Shown in pieces: positions 49,701-60,855 of a stretch of DNA of 64,000 nucleotides. This DNA is from Agelas oroides. Lineage: Eukaryota > Porifera > Demospongiae > Agelasida > Agelasidae. Made by a program: the position numbers and the translations under genes. The notes under the pieces are model-generated. The model did no database searches. It worked only from the letters and a program-made list of their open reading frames with translations, and was not told where the DNA came from. The DNA lies in assembly GCA_949130485.1 (NCBI GenBank), contig OX422185.1, forward strand, positions 5,474,928 through 5,538,927, written 5' to 3'. The first letter of the stretch is position 1. The number at the start of each line of letters is the position of its first letter.

Positions 49701-50264
49701 CTGTCCACCAAGGCAGGCAAAGTGCAGTGGAATACTTCCTCTGCTGTTGGTTGTTTGGGAATCACAGTTAAATTCTGTAATCAAACACTGTACTATATCC
49801 AGATGTCCACTTTCGCTGGCATAATGAAGGGGGGTACCGCTGTTACTGTCACTAACTTGTGGATCACATCCTTGTTCAGTAATGAGGTATTTAACAGTTT
49901 CAATGTTACCACTTACACTGGCTGCATGCAATGGAGTGTAACCATCATTGTCAGTGCAGTGAGGATTACACTTGTGGTCAGTTATGAGACACTTCACAAT
50001 ATGCAGGTGACCACCTTTGCAAGCAATGTGGAGAGGAGTGCGACCATTAGGTGTGGTAGTTTCTGGATTGCACTTTTGATCTTTGATAAGGTACTGGACA
50101 ATGTTCAGATGTCCATGTTGGCATGCAAGATGCAGGAGAGTGAGGCCTGAAGGGTCCTTCACTTCGTTAGGATTCAATCCTTGCTTAGTGATGAGGTCTT
50201 TCAGAGCAGATAAGTTACCATCTGTGCACAACTCAAGTACTTGTGATTGTGTATCTGAAGCCAT
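42081..50264 (-). CDS. Gene C: intact ankyrin-ROC-COR-Death-like protein
   Basis: A three-exon model: 50264-44331 (donor GTATGTGG), 43953-43869 (acceptor CTCTCAG, donor GTAAG) and 43792-42081 (TAG). It gives 2576 aa in one frame. I chose ATG 50264 (MASDTQSQVLELC) because it aligns with gene A; an in-frame ATG lies 28 codons upstream. Residues ~35-1285 are ankyrin repeats with an acidic DDDDDD insert near 960. ROC has G1 GDPMAGKSS (~1296), G3 DFAGQ (~1355) and G4 SHADQLD (~1428). COR runs ~1470-1770. A helical ILEAWMERQ..CGRNPLDL segment is at ~1935-1975, an acidic linker at ~1979-2006, the INIPQEIG..EVLQQW domain at ~2007-2110, and six IADIA repeats lie in the C-terminus. The separate Death exon of A and B is absent. 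ROCO proteins are GTP-regulated dimers; an intracellular signalling role is inferred. Confidence 0.88.
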
Positions 50265-51380
50265 TGATAGATCACCTTGCAGTGTTTTTTTAATATCAAT
50301 CAGATATCCACACTTGATATGCAATCCTACACAAACAAACATTTGCATACATTGTGTTCATATAACTGACCAGTGCTCTGATTTTTTTGCTTCATAGAAG
50401 CAGTGATGATCGTTAAATTTTTGCCTATCATTACAGCCTAAAATTCAAAATAAAGGATTCACATGATTACATCCCAAGTGGAAAGAAAAAAAATTATAGT
50501 AATGAATGAATGATGAAAAGCTACAAAAGTGCAACTGTTTGTCCAATGTTTTAGCCTTTCTTTCCAAGCCAGAGAGGACTTACTGAAGTTTGACACCACA
50601 GCTAGATACAGTTATCATCGAAGTATCTTCAGTTAAAGCACTAAGCCTGAGAGGTAATCCTTGGAGACTATACAGGCCAAACATTTGCCATCATGAAATG
50701 GGACCTATGGTGAAACAGGATTTTACAGTGGCCAAACTAGCTATCTTAACATGAAGGTACTTACATTTGCTAAAGATGAGAATATGCAAAAAAAATTTTA
50801 ACTACTGCCAACCTGAGTTATGATCAAAAATTGTTGACACTTCAGTGACCACACAAAACTTCATCCCGACTTGCAGCTCTGGAGCCTTGTATAATAACTA
50901 AGGTAGGTACACTGTTAACATGCTAGGTTTATTAGCTACAACTTTCTGGTAGCAGAATACCGATACAGCACAGCCACACTGAGCTACAAGTCACTTTGAT
51001 ACTTAAGTGAAGTGCGCACTTCGCTACAGGCTTGCTGCACTACAGTACATCCCATGCCTCCACAGCGCTTTTGATGGCAATGGAGCTTCTTTACAACACG
51101 GACTAATGTCTCTCAGTAGCAGTTGTGTGGTGTTCTTATTTTCTATACAATTTAGATATAGATGCATACAACAGTAGCATGGCCATCTTCTGCTCAGAAA
51201 GTTGATGATTGCCTTTGTATCATCTTACCTCTACATGGCTTCAATTACCACCAATTAGCACCCCTCTTTTACATGGCTTCATAATTATGCAATACCATGT
51301 AAGCTTCACTTCACTCTACACCTGATGACTATGATTAATGTTAGAAGCTGGATTGTGCACCTAACTCCAATCCCCTGTTC
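50265..51380. other. Upstream region of gene C, nothing recognised
   Basis: This is the 5' flank of gene C followed by sequence in which I see no gene, RNA or clear repeat. No core-promoter motif is convincing. Confidence 0.4.
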
Positions 51381-51387
51381 CACTTTT

Positions 51388-51547
51388 GCGGCCATTTAAG
51401 CCATAAATGCCCCATCCATTTAAGCCATAAATGCCCCATTCCCATATCCCATCATGTTTTAAACTGCACACTTTATATATGTGTGGAAATTTTCACATCA
51501 TTAACATCGATGTGCCAGCGGTTTTGGTGCTCCCCCACTCCACACAC
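51388..51547. repeat. Dispersed repeat with 24-bp tandem head, copy 1
   Basis: Two units of CATTTAAGCCATAAATGCCC are followed by a unique tail (CATATCCCATCATGTTTTAA.. to CACACACAAC). The same arrangement with five units is at 53935-54148, about 2.5 kb away in the same orientation. Confidence 0.8.
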
Positions 51548-52189
51548 AACTTCTGAACATGCAGGTACAGATACGTAAAGTCTGTCAGCCTTGCCAAATG
51601 GTGAACCCGCAGCATCCTTCAATGGATCCACCCGAAGATGCACGTGTTCTAACAACCATAACACCTTAGGCACACCCTAGACCTAAACAGCATAACATTA
51701 GGCACCAGGCTGGACCTTCTCACTTGCATGTAGGAATATCTCTCCAATAATAATTTCTTGTCCCAGCCCCATTCCCATTTTCCAAAGTCAACCATAGGAT
51801 AGCCCCTTAGTTCGAGATAATTGAGCCGGAGGCTGAGGTGGTGGATAGTGAGAGTATCCGCTCAGGCAACGTGCTTGTACAGTCAACCCACCCAGGCCCG
51901 CAACCCCGTCCGCAGGGGATCTCCACTTAGCTACCACAGTGTATTCAATTGCGAGAGGAAGGACAGCTGTAGTCAAAAGACCCCTATATACACGTGTATA
52001 AACTTACGGTATAAAGCCCTTATCCTAACACAGCCCCTGACCCAGCCCGTAGACAGCATGCACATAGAGAGGTTCCAGTATCTGAGCTTACTGTTGCAAC
52101 TTAGTCACAGGTGAGCCTTCCAAAACTCAAAAACATCTTTACGACCAGTAATGTCTTATAATGTAACGCAACTGTGAGTTCACAGCAGT

Positions 52190-52410
52190 AAGTCCAAGTG
52201 TGAGAGAGCCTCACACTCGTAATGTTAATTTGAGCGAGCCTCAAACCCATACTGTAACTGTGAGTGAGCCTCACAGCAGTAAGTCAAGTGTGAGGGAGCC
52301 TCACACTCGTAATGTTAATTTGAGTGAGCCTTAGACCTATACCGTAACTGTGAGTGAGCCTCACAGTATTAAGTCAAGTGTGAGAGAGCCTCACAGATAA
52401 CACCGAACAA
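52190..52410. repeat. Tandem repeat of about 90 bp
   Basis: Units carry TGTGAGTGAGCCTCACAG, AAGTCAAGTGTGAGAGAGCC, TCACACTCGTAATGTTAATT and CCATACTGTAAC. About 2.5 copies are present. GAGCCTCACA and TGTGAG give each unit internal dyad symmetry. Confidence 0.8.
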
Positions 52411-52702
52411 GCCCTAGCCCAACCCTAGCCATAGCTCAGCCTTACGGAACCGACTATACCCCTAGGCGTACGTTACTATAGCAAAGCACACGCCAGAACT
52501 AGCGTAAAGATGCCGTTACTAAGAGAAGCATGCACGCTCCTATAATTAAATTTTAAAGCCCGCCGACCGTGCTCACACACAAAACTACTAATATACTCAC
52601 CGCGAGCAGTTGCCACAGCACAGACCCAAATGTCCAGCAAAAGAATCTTCGGTACAGAAACGCCTACCGCCGAACAAGCCTCCCAGACGCCCCACCAAAG
52701 AC

Positions 52703-53235
52703 GAATCTCGTTATGTACAGACTTGCTCATGAGAAAAAAATTACCGGTTTACCCCAAATTTAGATTTTAATTAACCCTCTCTTTACGAGATTTAACTTCA
52801 CCGAATTTTCTGCATACAAGCATGCGTTCGGAGAGTATACAGCACGTCAAGGGAAAAAGAGAACAAGTAAGCATGGTAATAGAAATAGAAAATACAATTC
52901 AAGATTTTTTGCTGCCCATGAGTACACAAAACGTAGGCCTCCATACTGATCACCTTGGCTGTGAGAGCTGCTCTGAGATGTTAGTCTGTTTTGCCCTACA
53001 CAGCTGCCAGAAATGCATTCCTTCTCTGATATTCAATACTGACTAGTTTTAATACTATACTGATACCATGCTTACTTGTTCTCTTTTTCCCTTGACGTGC
53101 TGTATACTCTCTGAACGCATGCTTGTATGCAGAAAATTCGGTGAAGTTAAATCTCGTAAAGAGAGGGTTAAAATCTAAATTTGGGGTAAACCCGTAATTT
53201 TTTTCTCATGAGCAAGTCTGTACATAACGAGATTC
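52703..53235. mobile_element. 533-bp derivative of the 5432-8541 foldback
   Basis: Both ends match the 5432-8541 element (GAATCTCGTTATGTACAGAC, then TTGCTCATGAG and the CCCCAAATTTAGATTTTAA stretch). The inner right arm also matches (GCATGGTA and CCTTGACGTGCTGTATACTC). An imperfect 8-bp flank repeat is seen (CCAAAGAC and ACCAAGAC). The interior has been deleted, leaving a MITE of almost pure inverted repeats. Confidence 0.85.
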
Positions 53236-53265
53236 ACCAAGACGAGACGACGAGTCTACAACAAT

Positions 53266-53636
53266 GGGTCTCATTACTTTCACGTCGTTTCATGTCCCCT
53301 GTCACATGACCCAGGTGCAGGGCGAAAGCTGCATTACGTCGCACTTACGCCACAAGTGGCATCGCATGGTGTTCGTCACTTTTTAAAGCAGAAAAATAAA
53401 AGAAGGAATAAAACCCATTTCCCGTCCCTAGCCCTAACCTTAACCCTAACCTGTATACTGAGCCCTAACCATTAGACCACAAGCAACTTCGAACGACCAT
53501 GAACACTTTTCCGTCTAATGTGTATACTACCCAACTGTCATACAAGTGCCATACTACACTACGCATGCGCAATGCATGCTCCACCCACACATATCACGTG
53601 AGGGGGCATGAAACGACGTGAAAGTATTGAGAACCC
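53266..53636. mobile_element. 371-bp MITE with 9-bp TSD and telomere-like interior
   Basis: The ends are GGGTCTCATTACTTTCACGT and ACGTGAAAGTATTGAGAACCC. A perfect 9-bp duplication TACAACAAT lies at 53257-53265 and 53637-53645. The interior holds CCCTAACCTTAACCCTAACC, resembling metazoan telomere repeats. It begins 31 bp after the neighbouring 533-bp element ends. Confidence 0.85.
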
Positions 53637-53934
53637 TACAACAATCAGTGCGTTGGTTCGCTAGTTAATGTTGTGATAACTAACTCCACCCATTGAGCCC
53701 CACCCCCAATTTGCTTAGTAATTAGAATGAATGCCAACCAAGAGCTGGGCTCCTCACTCAAAGCAAGCCTTAGGCGGGGAGTGGTCCCGCCCTTTCTGAG
53801 TAGGCCACGGGTCGGGAGTTCAAAGGGACTGAAACCCGTGGTCATGCGATGACCGGAAAGGGTACTCCCCTGAAGACCAGTGTTTTTTTGAGCATATCTC
53901 CCATAAAACAATAAAACTCACTTTGCCATAACCG

Positions 53935-54148
53935 CCCCACCCATTTGAGCCATAAATGCCCCACCCATTTGAGCTATAAATGCCCCACCCATTTAAGTCA
54001 TAAATGCCCCGCCCATTTAAGCCATAAATGCCCCATCCCCATATCCCATCATGTTTTAAACTTCACACTTTATATATGTGTGGAAATTTCACATCATTAA
54101 CATCGATGTGCCAGCGGTGTTGGTGCTCCCCAACTCGACACACAACCC
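53935..54148. repeat. Dispersed repeat with 24-bp tandem head, copy 2
   Basis: Five units of CATTTAAGCCATAAATGCCC or close variants are followed by the same tail as at 51388-51547. The copies differ in unit number, so the tandem head is length-variable. Confidence 0.8.
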
Positions 54149-54255
54149 CAATCTAGCCAGGCTTCCACACTATGTGTAGTTAGTGGGTTTCTCTTAGTCA
54201 AAGTTTGTGCCCTTGCTGCTTGCTCACCATGTACCTGCAATGACTTCAACCAGGT

Positions 54256-54617
54256 TAAGGTCTGACTGTCAGGTCTGGAGCATGTTAAAAATCTGAGCCT
54301 CATGCACCTCGTGCTTCGCGTTCGCCGCATCCCCCCCAAGCTTGATATCCGCTTTGGCCAGATCCCTGGCAGTTCAGCCTTAAGTACTTGAACTCAGCCA
54401 CTGAGTTGCCGAGTGACTCGGTAGCTCAGTTGGTTAGAGCATGGCAGGCCATTTGCCAGGTCGCGGGTTCGAGTCCCTCCCTGAGTCACTGTCTTTTTTT
54501 CCATCTTTATTTCTCGTCTTTATTTCACACCTTTTTCTCTGACTTTGACTTAGGCTAAGGTCTGACTGTCAGGTCTGGAGCATGTTAAACATCTGAGCCT
54601 TATGCACATCGCGCTTG
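54256..54617. repeat. Direct repeats bracketing the tRNA-like sequence
   Basis: TAAGGTCTGACTGTCAGGTC followed by TGGAGCATGTTAAA and ATCTGAGCCT occurs at about 54256-54317 and again at 54554-54615. The copies are 298 bp apart and surround the tRNA-like unit. A pure C run follows at about 54619-54640. Confidence 0.8.
54415..54488 (+). tRNA. tRNA-like sequence, likely pseudogene or SINE head
   Basis: The acceptor stem GACTCGG/CTGAGTC closes. The D arm GCTC..GAGC and anticodon stem TGGCA/TGCCA pair. The T loop TTCGAGT is canonical, and both Pol III boxes are present (TAGCTCAGTTGG and GGTTCGAGTCC). A T7 run follows at once as terminator. However, the anticodon loop GGCCATT lacks the universal U33 (the formal anticodon would be CCA), the T stem has one mismatch, and one base is extra before the acceptor strand. 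It is therefore probably not a functional tRNA. Confidence 0.5.
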
Positions 54618-54639
54618 GCCCCCCCCCCCCCCCCCCCCA

Positions 54640-57600
54640 ACTCTGTCCTCCATCGACGTCCTCGCGTGTAATGCATGTTTCAGTGACGCCCGATTCCTGA
54701 GCGTGAGCGCAAATTGACATTCCTAAGCGTCACCGCCACGTACGTACATACACACATCCCAACAATAGATCCCTCATTCAGAGCATCGCGCTAATGCACT
54801 CGGCAATTAATACCCAGAACTAGAATTGATTCAATCTCAACACAGTTACTACTCCAAATTCCTCTACTACTCAATCAAACGATCAAGCTGAGCGAAGGGT
54901 CAGTCTTCCCCCTTAGTGTGTGTTTGATGTCATTACCACCATATATCACCATACTTCTTCCATGCATGTGCCGCCACTTTGAGTGAATATGAAAATTACA
55001 TGGTGAGGCTATTCTACAAACTTGCTTCGACATATGAAGCATGCAATTTTATAGCATATGCGTGCACTACTACTTGAGCCTCATTGAAAACATCTGTTTG
55101 GCCTCTAAAGATGGTTGCATAGTAACCGTTGCTACAATGCAATGACATGAATGCACACCGTCTATTAACTCATCAGGGATGCTGCCGTAAAAGCATGTTA
55201 GAGCTTGCTTAGTTTACGAGCACTCTTATAGTAGGAGCATACCTGTCAACCACGTCATTGTCTAACTACGATTTAATACAGTCAGTGCTTAACGTAATGA
55301 GGCGTACACCACCGACATCACACTAGTGAGACTCACTATTTCTTTGGAACTGCAGGTTTCGCTGTTGACTATCTCGAGGACGGACCCCGCTCCCGCTCGT
55401 CCCCGCCTGTCTTGTGAAACTGTAGGTGCTAGTGCATCCCAGCTGTAAACACGCAATCACAATACTATTCTCGTCAACAAGTCGTTTTTGTTTCTATTTT
55501 GCAACGTCGAGTAAGCTCGGAGACACCAAGGAGGAAGGAAGTAATCAGACCGATTCAGAGGAGGTTGGAAGCTAGTAATTAGTGACATGCGCGCGCGCGC
55601 GAGGTAGCAATTAGTCTACGTGATGACGTAATCATACAGACTGCCATAGTCTGCCATAGTGGAAGGTGAAATCAAACATCCGTTATTTGTTTGGAACAAA
55701 ACTCGCTCAATGGGTACTGCCAGGTAAGATCTGGATTGACCACTATGGCATTTTATGATGCGCAGAATTTTCCGCGGGGATTCCCAAGGAATGAACATTA
55801 CTACACAATCGACCCACTGGAGTGTTCTCCCATAGACCAATCATGTTTTCAGTGACTCAAGTGAACATGAGTCTCAGTCCACTAGAGGGTATGATGAGTC
55901 TCGTGTCAATTGCTATGCTACCATCTTTAGAAGCCAAACAGACAGTTACTTATGTACTAGTGCATCAAACTTTCCACTCTTAGCAATGCTCCTACAAGTA
56001 GGAAGTCTTTCTTGTGTAGGTACGTATGTCAAAATTCAATGTCTTTAATAGCCCTCACATGAAGCTCACTGTAATTTGGTTTAAGAGGGTGCATGATGAG
56101 GCTTTAACAGGCACCATAAATTGGCCTAGGAAAGACCTTAATGATTCATTACAATTGGCTCGCTATCGCAACATTTTTTGAGTGGGTATGTCACAATATT
56201 GTACATCATTGGGTTAGACTAGTTGCAAACACACGTGCTAGCCCAAGGAATTCAACTTGGTTCACCAAACTGCTTTTCTTCTTGGTGTGTGTGGTCTGGG
56301 TAATTACAGCAATGTACATCAGTAAGTTTGATTGTCAACCATCGTGCAGCTGTCTTAATAATCATTATCACAGTAATCTACCACAGTATGTGAAGTGTCA
56401 GCATGTTTGCTTGTTACATGCAGCATTGATCTAGTTAACATCTTATTTGGCATTATGCTACCATGGCCATTTTCCATAATATTATGTACTCATACAGCTG
56501 GAAATTTTTGTCTGAAAAACATTTTTTGGTTTTGCGTAAGCCATGAAATAAAAAATGTGTACACGTGGTTTCACTGCACAGCTTGTTAGTTACGTTACAT
56601 TGCATGAGACGGCACCTAGCTCCTGTCATTGAAAACACCAAATGCTACCTCCTGGTTATTTTTTAAATAGACAACACCTAACTTGCAACATAGCTGTGAC
56701 AAACACCAAACTCATGGTAATTATGTGGTCTTCGGTCAAAAACATGGCTGGACTGCTTCCTATTCTCGAGATGCAAAATTGATAGAACTTGTCTTCAATA
56801 TATACCAGTGCATTGAACTTTCTTGATATGCGAAATTATGGTAGTGAGAAATCAAATGCATCCTTCTATTGTGTACATTTAACTCTACTAACTATTTCTG
56901 TGTACTTGCACAAATCATCTTCACTGTGTAGCTGCAGTATTGGCCCACCTGGGCCTTATCATTGTTACTAGATGCTCTACTGATAAGTTACAACAATGTA
57001 CTGTGAAGTGTCAGCAAGTTTGATTGTCAGTCACATAAAGCCTGTCAAAACATTGTGGTATCATGTGTTACACATGTGGTATACTACAGATAGAAAATGA
57101 ACATTCTTCCATTGTGTATTGTACTCACATGGTTCTGGGTAAGGGTGGGGACTCAGATACACCATCTGGTTACTAACATTCCCAATAGCTATTCTTTCAA
57201 CCTTTTCCCCAGTGTAGGTCGAAGTAGGAGGAACTGAAGGGACTGCATGAAAGGTTTTGTCTCGGCATGACAGACTGTGGCAATTGGAATGTTACTATAC
57301 TCATGAAAATTACTACACACTTGACATGTGTATTCCCTCCGATCTGCAGTGTTCTCCCATAGACCAGTCATGTTTTCAGTGACTGAAGTGAACATGTGTG
57401 TCTTTAATACTGACAACACAATGTACCACTTACACTAGCAGGCACCTCAGTCCAGTAGAGGGTATGCACTTACGTCAGTACAGTAAACAACTTGGATGCT
57501 GTGGAGATATTATATGCAGGATTGAGAATGCATAAGGCTGCGTATCAACTTTTAGAGAATTCATATGACAGGTGAGTGAAACCACACTCCCTAATTTTCT

Positions 57601-57800
57601 GACAGGGTGTGACCACCTGGGTACAAGACTAGATCATGAGTTGGAAAAGAATTCACCTTCCATTTCTACAATCAGCTTAGTTTGCTGACATTGAAATAAT
57701 AAATATTGAGTATGTCTGCTCTTGAGACCTATTACTAGTGTAGAGACTTTTTAGTCAAATGTTCTCTCCCCCCCTCTTTTACTCCAAGTTCTTACATTAA
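54640..57800. other. Gene-poor stretch with a dispersed direct repeat
   Basis: No supported gene is seen. The segment GTGTTCTCCCATAGACCA followed by TCATGTTTTCAGTGACT and AAGTGAACATG occurs at 55821-55868 and again at 57349-57394, with TCAGTCCA.TAGAGGGTATG downstream of both. A short CG run (potential Z-DNA) lies at about 55590-55602. The segment around CTAAAGATGG at 55105-55125 recurs inverted at 55920-55940. Confidence 0.5.
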
Positions 57801-58037
57801 AATTACAGTCCTTTCAACAATCCCGGGGTGAGTGTCCTCTAGAATATCTCATGTGCCATGTAGAAAGATAAACTGGTTGGACGCTTTCGGTTCAAAGTTG
57901 CACAATAAATTTTTTTTTCATTTCCCTTTTGAAAGTGTCACACACCAAACCACTAACCCTCTATTTTGCAGGCCACAACAGTACAGAGCTTACAGGTCAT
58001 CTCTTGTCACTGCTAACAATGTAAGTTCAGCTATCTC

Positions 58038-58609
58038 CCGTGTAGCGGGAAATTTTCGCTGGGTGCAAATTTTCGCGATTTTCGCGGATGGACCTGCTTC
58101 CGCGAAAATAAAAACTGCGAAAAAAAAAGAAAAAAGATGGAAATTGTGACGTCATTACGTCGATACAAACTAGTACCCGTGTGAACGAGATGGTCCTCTA
58201 CTGCCCTCTAAACGGTTGCTGTAGAGAAGAATCAGTCTGCTACTATACAAAATACCAATGAACCCGTAAGAGAAGCTGCGAAGTTGTCGAAGTCGAGATC
58301 AGCAGTGCTGGCCTTCTGTTCAACAAGCCAGTTTCTCGCCCACGGCGGCAGTGCTGATATACTTTTGTAATTGCGAAGGCCTCAACACAACTAGGCCGTT
58401 GCTGCACAAGCTTGTTTCTTTGTTTTGTCGTTCAGTGTCGTTTCTTCGGTTCACATGTGCACATGTGGGGCGTGGCCATTAACTGGTAGGGTGTAGTCAG
58501 AGCGTCACTCATTTGTTCCGCGAAAATATAAACCGCAAAAAATTTCTTCTAAAGAGTCTGGAAGCATTTTCGCGAAAATTTGCACCAGTGAAAATTTCCC
58601 GCTATACGG
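58038..58609. mobile_element. 572-bp MITE with CCGTRTAGCGGG ends
   Basis: The ends CCGTGTAGCGGGAAATTTTC and GAAAATTTCCCGCTATACGG are inverted. Subterminal TTCGCG-rich arms follow. TATCT flanks both sides (58032-58036 and 58610-58614). The interior is CpG-rich and non-coding. Confidence 0.8.
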
Positions 58610-58686
58610 TATCTTCCCATTCACTCTCACATGCTGTCATGAACCATATGCTTATTATGCACATGTGACTAGTATATCATAATTTA

Positions 58687-59120
58687 CACACTATTATCTT
58701 GCTTGTTTGTGGTTGTGTCAGTTTTCATTGCTGCACAGTTGTGACCATATTAGGTATTGTGCCTCCGTCACATGGTAGGAAATCGAATATCCAACAAGAC
58801 CACAGAAGAACGCAACATACTATTAACAATTTACGTGACATTTCATCACTCGCTCAGGCTCGCCCCATGATTCTTTGCACCTACACTAGTTTACACACAA
58901 TCTGTTATCTTGCTTCCTTGTGGTTGAGTATCTGTAGCTCAGTTTTCATAAGCATTGCTGCACAGTTGTGACCATATTAGGTATTGTTGCCTCAGTCACA
59001 TGGTAGGAAGTAAGATTTGTTGTATGTTGATAGTAAGTACTGTGGTTCAGTTTTTCATAAGTGTTGCTATCTGTGAGCTATTGTTATTTCCAGATTCAGT
59101 CACATTGTAGGATGTGACTC
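58687..59120. repeat. Direct repeat of about 200 bp, about 2.5 copies
   Basis: Both full copies contain TTATCTTGCTT..TTGTGGTTG, CAGTTTTCAT, GCTGCACAGTTGTGACCATA and CACATGGTAGGA. A third, more divergent copy starts near 59040. No coding signal. Confidence 0.75.
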
Positions 59121-59221
59121 ACTGATCCCTATTGTCAGATATGTTGTAGTATACACATGAACCACATCTCCCTGAAAAATAAGCCTATATGTTATGCAAA
59201 GTCACCCACTGTGTGGGACAT

Positions 59222-59248
59222 GTTTCGGCCAACACCAGGCCTCATCAG
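59222..59248 (-). ncRNA. Hammerhead-like core motif with intact stem II
   Basis: On the minus strand: CTGATGA, then GGCC-TGGTGTT-GGCC forming a perfect 4-bp stem II, then GAAAC. These are the invariant core strings of a hammerhead ribozyme in the right order and spacing. A downstream GTCCCAC..GTGGGTGAC could form helix III. Helix I was not resolved. The flanks match 34683-34760, indicating a mobile element. Confidence 0.5.
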
Positions 59249-59544
59249 CTGTATGTAGTATTATGGGACGGTACATGATAACCTGTGATATGGAGGTGAC
59301 AATGGTGGCAATAGGTTACTGGCTACTGCTTCATTCACCGTCACTCCTTCATACAATTTTTTTGGTGTAACTGAATATAGTTTCACAGGGAACCTCTCTA
59401 AGGCAGACACTTTGGAGACAACTGCTGAGTTATGCACTGTAGGGAGGTGTCCATAATACAGGGGCTTCCGTATTATTTGTGGTTCAGTCTTCTACAATGT
59501 TGTTGTGTTGGTAACTGACAACCTACCTGGGGGGTACCACATAT

Positions 59545-59805
59545 TAGCCTCGGTCCCAGGCCTCCCCTGTTTTGATCTTCAAGCATTGGATTTTTGAATT
59601 GCACTTAGCAGTTGGCATTTCTGTCAACAATCATGAATGTTTACTATACACAAATACTTTCACCATGTTTGTTTATAGGAGAGGCAATTTTGTGAATAAT
59701 ACATGGTCAGAAGATCGGCGAAAATTTAAAACGGGGTTCCGCTCCCATGTATTATTGTGAACGCAAATGGAAGGTAAAAACGGGGGAGGCCTGGGAACGA
59801 GGCTA
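59545..59805. mobile_element. 261-bp MITE, TAGCCTCG family, perfect 9-bp TSD
   Basis: The ends TAGCCTCGGTCCCAGGCCTC and GAGGCCTGGGAACGAGGCTA are inverted. A perfect 9-bp duplication ACCACATAT lies at 59536-59544 and 59806-59814. Non-coding. Confidence 0.9.
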
Positions 59806-60147
59806 ACCACATATTGGTATTTGTCTTAGCCCTATGATGAGAAATTAAATTGCTTTTAGATATTATTATATAACTTATCATAAGTTTCCAGCTGCATTTG
59901 ATGACTTCTGACTTGTTCATTGTAACCTTAATATATATGGTTCCTTTGATGTGTACATGTGTAGGCAGAACTGGGTAGTTATTTGCTCAGTGATTTTATT
60001 TGCTTGCATTCTTACATCAGTAGATAAATTAGGGATACTTCTTCCCATCCCCAGGTAAAGTTTGTGACCAAGATATGGCATCCAAACATCAGTTCAGTGA
60101 CGAGAGCCATTTGCTTGGACATTCTTATAGACCAGTGGTAAGTGCAC

Positions 60148-60250
60148 AACAGGGGAGAAGGAGAGGAGAGGGAGGGGTAGAGACAGAGGGAAAGGAGAGG
60201 GCCGGAGGGGGGAGGGGGGAGAGGGAGGGAGGAGAGAGAGGGGGGAAGGG
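60148..60250. repeat. Polypurine (GA/G-rich) tract
   Basis: About 100 bases, almost all G or A, with several GGGG runs, start just after the donor of the UBE2K catalytic exon. A shorter purine tract follows the equivalent donor in copy 1 (15548-15580), supporting common origin of the introns. Confidence 0.8.
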
Positions 60251-60689
60251 CATGGACCACTGGTAAGGGTTGTTATCATAGCAACAGTGAGATAGGCCAC
60301 ATGATTATCATAGCAACAGTGAGATAGGCCACATGATTACTGCTTAACATGTACTATATAATTATGTAACTATGTTTTGTGGTGCCAATGGAGACGCTTT
60401 TCTTGTATCACAAAGATTTACTAGTAGCCTTTGTGTCTGATGTTGTCTCACAATTACCTGTGCTTGCAAGGAAAGTCATTTGTTGCCAAGCTAGAGGTAC
60501 CGGTGGCTAGATGTGTTGTGTACCAGTTTACATAGCTACAACACAGCTAGTTCTTGTCACAGAGATGATTTGGACCTCTCCGTTGCTTTACGCTGACGAG
60601 AAAGGCTAGCACAATGAGCAACAGTTCTCCGTCTTTGAATCCAGCGATGGTGGCGTTACGAAAGCGGTCGACAAGCGTCCACGTTATGT

Positions 60690-60855
60690 GGGTGTAACTT
60701 CACTGTCCGTTTTTGGAGGTAATTTTGTATTGGCTAAGGTACATTGGGGGCTGATCAGTGTCCGTAAAATCAATCGGGGGCAAGTGAGCCGTCCGCTGTA
60801 CAGAGGTTGTCCGCTTTTCGGAGGGTCCGTTATTAGAGGTTTTACTGTAGTCGCA
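60690..60855. mobile_element. Probable transposon end, ACAGTAAAACCTCTAATAAC type
   Basis: At 60831-60850 the minus strand reads ACAGTAAAACCTCTAATAAC, with further tract GGACCCTCC. ACAGT(A)AAACCTC-like termini are frequent among Tc1/mariner-derived MITEs. The opposite end is degraded (TCCGTTTTTGGAGGT near 60706). Confidence 0.45.

Noticed and set aside
50265..50348. 28-residue N-terminal extension of gene C
   Set aside because: It has no counterpart in gene A; the family match starts at MASDTQ, and the extra codons look like 5' untranslated sequence.
54415..54488. Functional tRNA-Trp (formal CCA anticodon)
   Set aside because: The anticodon loop lacks U33, the T stem has a mismatch and there is an extra base before the acceptor strand.
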